Origin: Ruminococcus sp. UBA3387
Lineage (GTDB): Bacteria; Bacillota; Clostridia; Oscillospirales; Ruminococcaceae
Assembly: GCA_002358895.1 (NCBI GenBank)
Contig: DEPR01000008.1
Coordinates: forward strand, 1 to 5,693
DNA length: 5,693 nt
Direction of reading: 5' to 3'
Shown here: positions 1 to 5,693 of the stretch, piece after piece
Layout: each line of letters begins with the position of its first letter
Position numbering within the stretch: position 1 is the stretch's first letter
The notes under the pieces: generated by a model
Told to the model about the DNA's origin: nothing
Databases searched by the model: none
The model's input: the letters and a program-made list of their open reading frames with translations, nothing else
Position numbers and translations under genes: made by a program

Positions 1-78
1 TCAGCCCCATAGGGTACCTATCAAAAGCCTGAAAAAATTGTTCATCAGTAAGATTTGGTAAACACCCTAAGGGGCTGA
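1..78. repeat. Long imperfect inverted repeat at the left edge
   Basis: Positions 1-15 pair with 64-78 with one mismatch (A9 opposite A70), and after a three-base internal mismatch (16-18 / 61-63) positions 19-25 pair with 54-60, including one G-T wobble. The loop is 26-53 and can hold a further short CTGA/TCAG pairing (29-32 with 45-48). The outermost arm, TCAGCCCC / GGGGCTGA, begins at the first base of the window, so the repeat may extend further left. No T-run flanks it on the visible side, so it does not read as a simple terminator. It could be a small interspersed repeat, one end of a MITE-like element, or a structured RNA. The minus-strand reading frame through it is open from about 82 to the edge and gives protein-like text (LTDEQFFQAFDRYPMGL), so a partial gene is another possibility. 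Confidence 0.5.
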
Positions 79-108
79 AATTTCATTAAAAGTCTTTGTA
101 AGGGGGTA

Positions 109-143
109 CGGGGGATAAACTTTCTTCAGAAAGGTTTCCCCCG
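109..143 (-). terminator. Probable ppk1 terminator hairpin
   Basis: C109-G114 pairs with C138-G143 (six G-C pairs), then after small bulges 117-119 pairs with 135-137 and 120-124 with 129-133 around a TTCA tetraloop. It lies 37 nt downstream of the ppk1 stop codon on the minus strand, where a terminator is expected. The trailing sequence read leftward is not a clean T-tract: it is TACCCCCTTACAAAG followed by ACTTTT. The C5 run there (complement of 102-106) could compete for the same G-rich arm. The hairpin is clear from the sequence. Its role as a terminator is inferred from position. Confidence 0.6.
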
Positions 144-180
144 ATATTTACATATAAAAGCTTCTATATGAACATCGCCC

Positions 181-2349
181 TTATGCTGTACTCTTTTTAT
201 GATTTCTTGTAAACAGGTTTTTAAGCCAGGCGATAAAGCCTTTTTTCTTCGGCTTTTCCTCTACCTTTTCAGTAGGCTTCGGTGCGTTTCTATATGCTTC
301 TTCATAGAGTTTAATCTGTGAATTTATAGGCACTCCCACTGTCGGGACGTGGACATATGTACCGTCAGGCTGTTGTTCCCTTGCTTTAACGTTATCCGAA
401 AGCTGGAGTCTGAAATAGTCAACAACTCTTTCCTTGATATTTTCATCCAGCAAAGGTGAGGCAACCTCCACACGTCTTGTAGTGTTTCGTGTCATATAAT
501 CGGCTGAGGAAATGTACACCTTTTGTCTTTCGCCGTTGCCGAAAATATAAATTCTTGCGTGTTCAAGATATCTTCCTACGATTGAAACAACCCTGACGTT
601 TTCGGTATAGCCCTTTATGCCAGCCACAAGGCAGGATATTCCACGGATTACAAGCTCAACCTTTACGCCTGCTTGTGAGCATTCCACGATTTTATCAATC
701 AGCACTTTATCGGTAAGTGAATTCAGCTTTGCACCCACATATGCGTTCCCACCTGCTTTTGCAATCTGAATTTCATTATCCAGCATTTCCAGCACTTTAT
801 TCTGCAGGCTGAGTGGTGCAACAAGCAGAGTTTCGCTATTCTCTACAAGTTCTCCTGCCACAAGTGAGTCAAACACTTTCACAGCTTCGTCTGCAATATT
901 TTCATCGGCAGTCATCAGGCACATATCGGTATAAAGCTCGGCAGTTTTTTCGTTATAGTTGCCTGTTCCCACCTGGACGGTATGCTTAATGCCCTTATCG
1001 GTATTTCTTGTAATAAGGCACAGCTTTGAGTGAACTTTAAGGCGTGGTGGGCCATAGATAACCTTACAGCCTGCTTCCTCAAGCTGTTTTGACCAGCCGA
1101 TATTGTTTTCCTCATCAAATCTTGCTCTCAGCTCCACAAGCACAAGTACTTCCTTACCATTTTCGGCGGCATTACAGAGGGCTTTTATTACCTTTGAATT
1201 CTTTGCTACACGATACAGCGTCATTTTTATGGAAGCAACTGTCGGGTCTGTTGAAGCTTCCTCCAGAAGCCTTATAAACGGTTTTATGGACTCATACGGA
1301 TAAGAAAGGAAGATGTCCTTTTTATCAATCTGTGAAATCATAGGCATAGCCTCATTCACATCAGGTGATTTCTGTGGTACAAGGGGGTTGAAAAACAGCT
1401 CTTTTTTATTTTCCGCCCTATCAAACACAGGGGAAACAAAGCTGAAATCAAGAGGTGATTTTTCCACAAAAATCTGTTTCTTTGCCAGTTCAAGACGGCT
1501 TGAAAGCTCATTCATAGTCAGGTCGGAAAGCTCTTTTGAAAGTTGAAGTCTTACGGGGCAGAGACGTTTTCTTTTGTTGATAAGCTCGGACATATTCTCC
1601 CTGCAGTCAAGCTCCGAATCAAAGCCCTCATCCACGTCGATATCTGCATTTCTTGTAACACGCATCAACGCTTTTTCTTCAAACTTATAGCCCACAAAAG
1701 CTTCATTCGCATAGTGGAGAATAATATCCTCAACCAGCACAAAATGAATTTCATTTTCGTTATCAGCAGGAAGAAAAACGACTCTTTCAAGCTTTTGTCC
1801 ACAGCTGATTATACCCAGTTTTACTCCTGTTTTTGAGTTGAGCCTTGCCACGGTATAAATCTCCTTATTATTCAAAAAAGGAAACGGGTGGCGTTTATCC
1901 ACGACAACTGCGTTAAGAAACGGCTTGATTTCGTAGTTATAATACTTTTCCACAAAGTCAAGCTCCTGTTTTTTCAGGCTTTTCACAGTTCTGTGGTAAA
2001 TCTGCTTCAGTTCAAGCTCTTTCAGAAGTGCGGTATAGGTTTTATCCTTAATGGGATTAAGCTCCCTTACTCTTGAAAAGATAGCGTCAAGCTGTTCTGT
2101 GGGGCGAAGCTTTGTTTTTCCGTCCTTATCGCTGTTGTCAATCAATGACTGGTCGATGAGTGAGCCTACACGGACCATAAAAAATTCATCGAGATTGCTT
2201 GAAAAGATTGAGGCAAACTGAAGTCGTTCAAGCAGTGGCACTGCTCCGTCCTGTGCTTCCTCCAGCACTCTCACATTGAATTTAAGCCACGACAGCTCTC
2301 GGTTGTCATAAAATTTTCTAATCATAGCAGTCCTGCTCCGATTGAGCAT
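181..2349 (-). CDS. ppk1: Polyphosphate kinase 1 (PPK1)
   Basis: Reversibly transfers the gamma-phosphate of ATP to a growing inorganic polyphosphate chain. It belongs to the PPK1 family, which has a phospholipase-D-like fold. From the start at 2349 the product is 722 aa. The N-terminal domain opens with NRELSWLKFN and SSNLDEFF (Asn52). The catalytic half shows TLYRVA (Arg380), ARFDEE (Arg410), VHSK (His440, equivalent to the autophosphorylated His435 of E. coli) and LEHAR (His597, equivalent to His592); the offset from E. coli is a constant 5 from Arg380 onward, so the active site is intact. Start choice: AAAGGAGG lies only 2 nt before ATG 2349, while ATG 2325 (714 aa, MIRKFYDN) has a weaker GGAGCAGGA and fits the usual family start equally well. 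The frame stays open back to 2502, but the promoter lies inside that stretch, so a start there is unlikely. About 33 C-terminal residues form a basic tail. The gene stands alone, with no ppx beside it. Confidence 0.97.
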   Translation of the reverse strand: MLNRSRTAMIRKFYDNRELSWLKFNVRVLEEAQDGAVPLLERLQFASIFSSNLDEFFMVRVGSLIDQSLIDNSDKDGKTKLRPTEQLDAIFSRVRELNPIKDKTYTALLKELELKQIYHRTVKSLKKQELDFVEKYYNYEIKPFLNAVVVDKRHPFPFLNNKEIYTVARLNSKTGVKLGIISCGQKLERVVFLPADNENEIHFVLVEDIILHYANEAFVGYKFEEKALMRVTRNADIDVDEGFDSELDCRENMSELINKRKRLCPVRLQLSKELSDLTMNELSSRLELAKKQIFVEKSPLDFSFVSPVFDRAENKKELFFNPLVPQKSPDVNEAMPMISQIDKKDIFLSYPYESIKPFIRLLEEASTDPTVASIKMTLYRVAKNSKVIKALCNAAENGKEVLVLVELRARFDEENNIGWSKQLEEAGCKVIYGPPRLKVHSKLCLITRNTDKGIKHTVQVGTGNYNEKTAELYTDMCLMTADENIADEAVKVFDSLVAGELVENSETLLVAPLSLQNKVLEMLDNEIQIAKAGGNAYVGAKLNSLTDKVLIDKIVECSQAGVKVELVIRGISCLVAGIKGYTENVRVVSIVGRYLEHARIYIFGNGERQKVYISSADYMTRNTTRRVEVASPLLDENIKERVVDYFRLQLSDNVKAREQQPDGTYVHVPTVGVPINSQIKLYEEAYRNAPKPTEKVEEKPKKKGFIAWLKNLFTRNHKKSTA

Positions 2350-2351
2350 TT

Positions 2352-2359
2352 CCTCCTTT
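2352..2359 (-). promoter_or_regulatory. Strong Shine-Dalgarno upstream of ppk1
   Basis: Read on the minus strand this is AAAGGAGG, followed by AA and then ATG at 2349-2347. The match to the 16S 3' end is excellent, but the 2-nt gap is shorter than usual. No other start codon sits at the preferred 5-9 nt, so the site favours ATG 2349 over ATG 2325 without settling the matter. Confidence 0.6.
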
Positions 2360-2382
2360 ATAATAGTACATTTTCCTTTATA

Positions 2383-2411
2383 ATTATATAATATATATTC
2401 AGACAAGTCAA
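2383..2411 (-). promoter_or_regulatory. Sigma-A promoter for ppk1
   Basis: On the minus strand the -35 box TTGACT (2411-2406) is separated by exactly 17 nt from a perfect -10 box TATAAT (2388-2383). The expected transcription start is near 2376, giving a leader of about 27 nt to ATG 2349. The promoter sits inside the longest open frame of ppk1, which argues that codons upstream of about 2376 are not translated. The spacer is almost entirely A/T. Confidence 0.85.
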
Positions 2412-2468
2412 CAAAATTAATCTTTCGGCTCAGGTTTTGGGTGGGGAATGGTGAAAACAGGTGCTGAT

Positions 2469-2504
2469 TTTGTAAACAATTTGTAAATATTTTTGCTTGC
2501 AAGC
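2469..2504. other. Helically phased TTTGTAAA repeats and a palindrome between the promoters
   Basis: TTTGTAAA occurs at 2469-2476 and again at 2480-2487, an 11-bp period that puts both copies on one face of the helix. A perfect 10-bp palindrome, GCTTGCAAGC, follows at 2495-2504, ending 8 bp before the rplU -35 box. These could be binding sites for a regulator of one or both divergent promoters, or simply an A/T-rich UP-like region. I do not recognise a known operator. Confidence 0.3.
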
Positions 2505-2512
2505 TTATGAAC

Positions 2513-2541
2513 TTGACTTTGATTTTTAATTGTGATATGAT
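2513..2541 (+). promoter_or_regulatory. Sigma-A promoter for the rplU operon
   Basis: The -35 box TTGACT (2513-2518) is followed after 17 nt by the -10 box TATGAT (2536-2541). A TG at 2533-2534 supplies an extended -10 element. The expected start is near G2548. This is the only strong promoter seen for rplU-prp-rpmA and may also feed obg-mrnC-yebC through terminator readthrough. Confidence 0.85.
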
Positions 2542-2547
2542 AATTAA

Positions 2548-2632
2548 GCCGCATGCTTGGGGTAAGAAGTCGGATTTAAACGTATCCGCACCTCACACAG
2601 CGAGTTTATTAAAAAGGTAGGTGCATTTGAAG
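2548..2632 (+). ncRNA. rplU 5' leader, candidate L21 autoregulatory RNA
   Basis: The predicted leader is about 85 nt. Three pairings are visible: a hairpin CGGAT/ATCCG (2571-2575 with 2584-2588), a closing helix UGGGGU/ACCUCA (2558-2563 with 2590-2595, one G-U), and a competing helix GCACCU/AGGUGC (2588-2593 with 2619-2624). The last one buries the AGGUG Shine-Dalgarno of rplU. The second and third share bases 2590-2593 and cannot coexist, which is what a translational switch would need. There is no T-run, so attenuation by termination is unlikely. L21 leaders are known in Bacillota as a predicted autoregulatory RNA family; whether this one matches that family model cannot be judged by eye. 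Confidence 0.55.
2619..2623 (+). promoter_or_regulatory. rplU Shine-Dalgarno, sequesterable
   Basis: AGGTG at 2619-2623 lies 9 nt before ATG 2633 and matches the AGGUG portion of the anti-SD complement. It points to ATG 2633 rather than the in-frame GTG at 2621, which would overlap the SD itself. The site is fully complementary to GCACCT at 2588-2593. Confidence 0.65.
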
Positions 2633-2944
2633 ATGTACGCAGTAATTGAAACAGGCGGAAAGCAGTATCAGGTAAAGAACGGCGACGTTGTTTTCATTGA
2701 AAAGCTCAACGCAGAGGCTGAAGAAACAGTTACTTTTGACAAGGTTTTGGTTGTTGGTAACGACGGTAACGTAACAGTTGGCGCACCATATGTTGACGGT
2801 GCTACAGTATCAGCTAAGGTTCTCAAGAACGGTAAAGCTAAGAAGATCACAGTTTTCACTTACAAGCCAAAGAAGGGCGAAAAGAGAAAAATGGGACACA
2901 GACAGCCTTATACTCAGGTTAAAATCGAAGCTATCAACGCATAA
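2633..2944 (+). CDS. rplU: 50S ribosomal protein L21 (bL21)
   Basis: A 103-residue protein, the same length as E. coli L21. It binds 23S rRNA in the large subunit. The N-terminus [18 protein letters not shown] is the family signature, and the C-terminal region has the conserved basic block [18 protein letters not shown], which contacts rRNA. I chose ATG 2633 because homologues begin MYAV; the upstream in-frame GTG at 2621 would add four non-conserved residues and overlaps the ribosome binding site. It is the first gene of the rplU-prp-rpmA operon, directly behind a sigma-A promoter and a structured leader. Its stop codon is 2 nt before the prp start, which suggests translational coupling. Confidence 0.97.
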   Translation: MYAVIETGGKQYQVKNGDVVFIEKLNAEAEETVTFDKVLVVGNDGNVTVGAPYVDGATVSAKVLKNGKAKKITVFTYKPKKGEKRKMGHRQPYTQVKIEAINA

Positions 2945-2946
2945 TA

Positions 2947-3267
2947 ATGATTGTTGCAGATTTTTTTAAGAGTAAATCCGACAGACTTGTGGGTTTTCGT
3001 ATTACAGGACACGCAGGCTTCGGGGAATATGGACACGACGTTGCTTGTGCAAGCGTGTCATCTGCCGTAATGATGGCAGCCAACACTATTACTGAGGCTT
3101 TTAAGATTAAAGCTGATGTTATAGTTGATGAAAATGAAATTTCAGTAAAGCTTGTATCCGATGATGAGGGACAGGGGGACAAGGTGATTTTAGGATTGCT
3201 GACCCATATGTATTTTCTTTCTGAGGACTATACAGGCAGTATTAAAGTAAAGGTTATTGACATTTAG
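2947..3267 (+). CDS. prp: Ribosomal-processing cysteine protease Prp
   Basis: A 106-residue protein of the Prp (YsxB-like) family. Prp removes the N-terminal extension of the L27 precursor before or during ribosome assembly, an essential step shown in Staphylococcus aureus. The catalytic pair is visible as His22 in the GHAGFGEYG segment and Cys34 in the DVACASVSS segment, the same positions as in the S. aureus enzyme. The substrate gene rpmA follows directly and carries the matching cleavage site. The start lies 2 nt after the rplU stop, and no recognisable Shine-Dalgarno precedes it, so expression probably depends on ribosomes finishing rplU. Codons here are less biased to highly expressed forms than in its two ribosomal-protein neighbours, in keeping with a low-abundance enzyme. 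Confidence 0.95.
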   Translation: MIVADFFKSKSDRLVGFRITGHAGFGEYGHDVACASVSSAVMMAANTITEAFKIKADVIVDENEISVKLVSDDEGQGDKVILGLLTHMYFLSEDYTGSIKVKVIDI

Positions 3268-3276
3268 CCTTTATAC

Positions 3277-3299
3277 AATTACATTATGGAGGTGTAATT
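3277..3299 (+). promoter_or_regulatory. Hairpin presenting the rpmA Shine-Dalgarno in its loop
   Basis: AATTACA (3277-3283) pairs perfectly with TGTAATT (3293-3299), giving a 7-bp stem around the 9-nt loop TTATGGAGG. GGAGG (3288-3292) therefore sits unpaired in the loop, 10 nt before ATG 3303; counting the longer match GGAGGTG, the spacing is 8 nt. The stem is A/T rich and weak. It may keep a highly used ribosome binding site free of longer-range pairing, or be incidental. Confidence 0.45.
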
Positions 3300-3302
3300 A
3301 CA

Positions 3303-3584
3303 ATGATTAGAATTTCTATGCAGTTTTTTGCTCATAAGAAAGGTATGGGTTCTACAAAGAACGGCCGTGATTCAGAGGCAAAAAGACTTGGCGTAAAGAG
3401 AGCTGACGGACAGTTTGTACTTTCAGGTAACATTCTCGTCAGACAGAGAGGTACACACATTCACCCAGGTGAAAACGTAGGCCGTGGTTCAGACGATACT
3501 TTGTTTGCTACAGCAGACGGTGTTGTAAGATTTGAAAGAATGGGAAGAGACCGTAAGAAGGTTTCTGTTTACCCACAGGCTTAA
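3303..3584 (+). CDS. rpmA: 50S ribosomal protein L27 (bL27), Prp-cleaved precursor
   Basis: A 93-residue precursor of L27, whose mature N-terminus reaches the peptidyl-transferase centre. The leader MIRISMQFF is followed by [15 protein letters not shown]. Prp is expected to cut between Phe9 and Ala10, leaving mature L27 starting AHKKG, 84 residues, the usual length. The body shows the conserved [24 protein letters not shown] and [12 protein letters not shown] segments. The start ATG 3303 has a full GGAGGTG ribosome binding site at 3288-3294. The gene is last in the rplU-prp-rpmA unit, with a strong terminator beginning 14 nt after the stop. Codon choice is biased, as expected for a highly expressed ribosomal protein. 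Confidence 0.97.
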   Translation: MIRISMQFFAHKKGMGSTKNGRDSEAKRLGVKRADGQFVLSGNILVRQRGTHIHPGENVGRGSDDTLFATADGVVRFERMGRDRKKVSVYPQA

Positions 3585-3597
3585 TTTTTGAGCATAC

Positions 3598-3626
3598 AAA
3601 CCCTGAGCCCTGGGCTTAGGGTTTTT
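3598..3626 (+). terminator. Intrinsic terminator after rpmA
   Basis: AAACCCTGAGCC (3598-3609) pairs with GGCTTAGGGTTT (3613-3624) in a 12-bp stem with one G-T wobble and a 3-nt loop, immediately followed by a T-run (3622-3626) and TCTATT. It ends the rplU-prp-rpmA transcript 14 nt past the rpmA stop, about 40 nt before obg. Confidence 0.9.
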
Positions 3627-3636
3627 CTATTAATAA

Positions 3637-4944
<1,308 letters not shown>

Positions 4945-4957
4945 CACGAGGTGTTTT

Positions 4958-5347
4958 ATGGAAAAGCGTGAGGCAATGCAATACTCCCCTCTTACACTTG
5001 CTTTTATGGGCGACGCAGTTTATGAGCAGAAAGCAAGGGAAAAGCTGGTGCTTTTAGCAAACAGGCCTGTAAACGAGCTTCATCAGATGACGGTGAAAAG
5101 GGTTTGTGCCGAATATCAGGCGACTGCTGTTGAAAAGCTTTTAACTGATGACATACTCACAGAGGAGGAGCAGGATATTTTAAGACGTGGGCGAAATGCG
5201 GGTGGCATATCCGCACCGAAGCACTCCACAGTTGCACAATACCGTATTGCCACGGGGCTTGAATGTTTATTCGGTTATCTGCACTTATTAGGCAGGTCTG
5301 AACGGATAGATGAGATTTTTGAAGTAATATGGAGCATTGGAGAATAA
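4958..5347 (+). CDS. mrnC: Mini-ribonuclease 3 (MrnC / Mini-III)
   Basis: A 129-residue RNase III-like protein with the catalytic domain only and no double-stranded-RNA-binding domain. In Bacillus subtilis this enzyme trims 23S rRNA precursor ends within assembling 50S particles. Visible family features are LTLAFMGDAVYE near the N-terminus, with the metal-binding Asp19, the segment RRGRNA (76-81) followed by PKH (87-89), and GLECLFGYLHL (100-110) with Glu102 as the second likely metal ligand. The length is close to that of the B. subtilis protein. The start ATG 4958 has GAGGTG at 4948-4953. It sits 13 nt after obg and 26 nt before the YebC-family gene, so it is probably co-transcribed with both. 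In many Bacillota mrnC follows cysS; here it accompanies obg, which fits its 50S role. Confidence 0.92.
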   Translation: MEKREAMQYSPLTLAFMGDAVYEQKAREKLVLLANRPVNELHQMTVKRVCAEYQATAVEKLLTDDILTEEEQDILRRGRNAGGISAPKHSTVAQYRIATGLECLFGYLHLLGRSERIDEIFEVIWSIGE

Positions 5348-5373
5348 GTATTAACATTAAGGAGTTGAGATAA

Positions 5374-5693
5374 ATGTCAGGACATTCAAAATGGGCAAAT
5401 ATCAAGAGAAAAAAGGAAGCTACTGACGGTGCAAGAGCCAAGATTTTTACAAAAATCGGACGTGAAATGGCTGTAGTAGTAAAAGAGGGTGGCCCGGACC
5501 CTGCAAACAATGCAAAGCTGAGAGACCTTATTGCCAAGGCTAAGGCTAACAACGTACCAAACGACAACATTGAAAGAATTATCAAGAAGGCTTCAGGTGA
5601 TGGGGACAAGAACAACTACGAAACGATGGTTTACGAGGGTTATGGTCCTTGTGGCGTTGCTGTAATTGTTGAATGTCTTACAGACAACAAGAA
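5374..5693 (+). CDS. YebC/PmpR/TACO1-family protein, 5' part
   Basis: The first 106 codons and two further bases are visible; family members are usually about 240 residues, so more than half lies beyond the right edge. The N-terminus [20 protein letters not shown] is the family signature, followed by [12 protein letters not shown], the segment [20 protein letters not shown] and the start of domain 2 at [20 protein letters not shown]. The family was long annotated as transcriptional regulators. Members including mitochondrial TACO1 and some bacterial YebC proteins have been tied to translation, notably of proline-rich stretches, which suits this ribosome-oriented cluster. The start ATG 5374 has AAGGAG at 5359-5364 with 9-nt spacing. 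Which paralogue this is (YebC or YeeN/YebC2 type) cannot be told from the visible part. Confidence 0.93.
   Translation, partial: MSGHSKWANIKRKKEATDGARAKIFTKIGREMAVVVKEGGPDPANNAKLRDLIAKAKANNVPNDNIERIIKKASGDGDKNNYETMVYEGYGPCGVAVIVECLTDNK

Noticed and set aside
40..50. CTGATGA on the minus strand as a hammerhead ribozyme core
   Set aside because: The second core element GAAA and the correctly placed stems are missing.
1089..2076. Several plus-strand open frames of 62-97 codons within ppk1
   Set aside because: All lie antisense to intact PPK1 coding sequence with conserved active-site motifs, and none has family-like content.
2350..2502. A 51-59 residue N-terminal extension of PPK1
   Set aside because: The frame is open to ATG 2502, but the extension is not family-like and contains the consensus ppk1 promoter (2383-2411), so it lies upstream of the expected transcript start.
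2571..2620. A terminator or attenuator inside the rplU leader
   Set aside because: The hairpins there are not followed by a T-run; the sequence supports control of translation, not termination.
2621..2632. GTG 2621 as the rplU start
   Set aside because: It would overlap the ribosome binding site and add four residues not present in L21 proteins, which begin MYAV.
5157..5615. A 152-codon minus-strand open frame across mrnC and yebC
   Set aside because: It lies antisense to two clearly recognised genes, resembles no family I know, and has a low-complexity composition typical of reverse-complement shadows.

Overview
The window looks like ordinary chromosome from a Gram-positive, anaerobe-type Bacillota. 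It most resembles the Clostridia, probably the Oscillospiraceae/Ruminococcus neighbourhood. Three things point that way. The order rplU-prp-rpmA-obg is the classic Bacillota order. The L27 precursor carries an N-terminal extension ending in QFF, which occurs only where the protease Prp is present. MrnC (Mini-III) and a YebC starting [14 protein letters not shown] are typical of this phylum. The genus is inference, since no rRNA or marker search was possible.

Layout. Positions 1-180 hold no demonstrable gene. They contain a long imperfect inverted repeat at the left edge (1-25 / 54-78) and a GC-rich hairpin (109-143) that probably terminates ppk1. Positions 181-2349, minus strand, encode polyphosphate kinase 1. 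Positions 2350-2632 are a divergent control region with two near-consensus sigma-A promoters firing away from each other: ppk1 leftward (TTGACT-17-TATAAT) and rplU rightward (TTGACT-17-TATGAT with TG extension). The rplU transcript has a leader of about 85 nt that can fold to hide the rplU ribosome binding site. Positions 2633-3584 carry rplU (L21), prp (the protease that trims L27) and rpmA (L27 precursor), closed by a strong intrinsic terminator (3598-3626). Positions 3667-5693 carry obg (ribosome-assembly GTPase), mrnC (23S rRNA maturation) and the start of a yebC/TACO1-family gene that runs off the right edge.

How it works together. The rightward genes form a coherent set for making the large ribosomal subunit and for translation: two 50S proteins, the protease that matures one of them, a GTPase that acts in 50S assembly, the RNase that finishes 23S rRNA ends, and a YebC-family protein linked in recent work to translation. 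Divergent ppk1 makes inorganic polyphosphate, a stress and energy polymer. The shared upstream region is suggestive, but nothing in the sequence proves co-regulation.

I found no mobile element, CRISPR array, tRNA/rRNA gene or evidently new system. The points most worth a second look are regulatory: the rplU leader with two mutually exclusive folds, the rpmA Shine-Dalgarno displayed in a hairpin loop, the terminator between rpmA and obg without an obvious obg promoter, the basic tail of PPK1, and the unexplained inverted repeat at the left edge.
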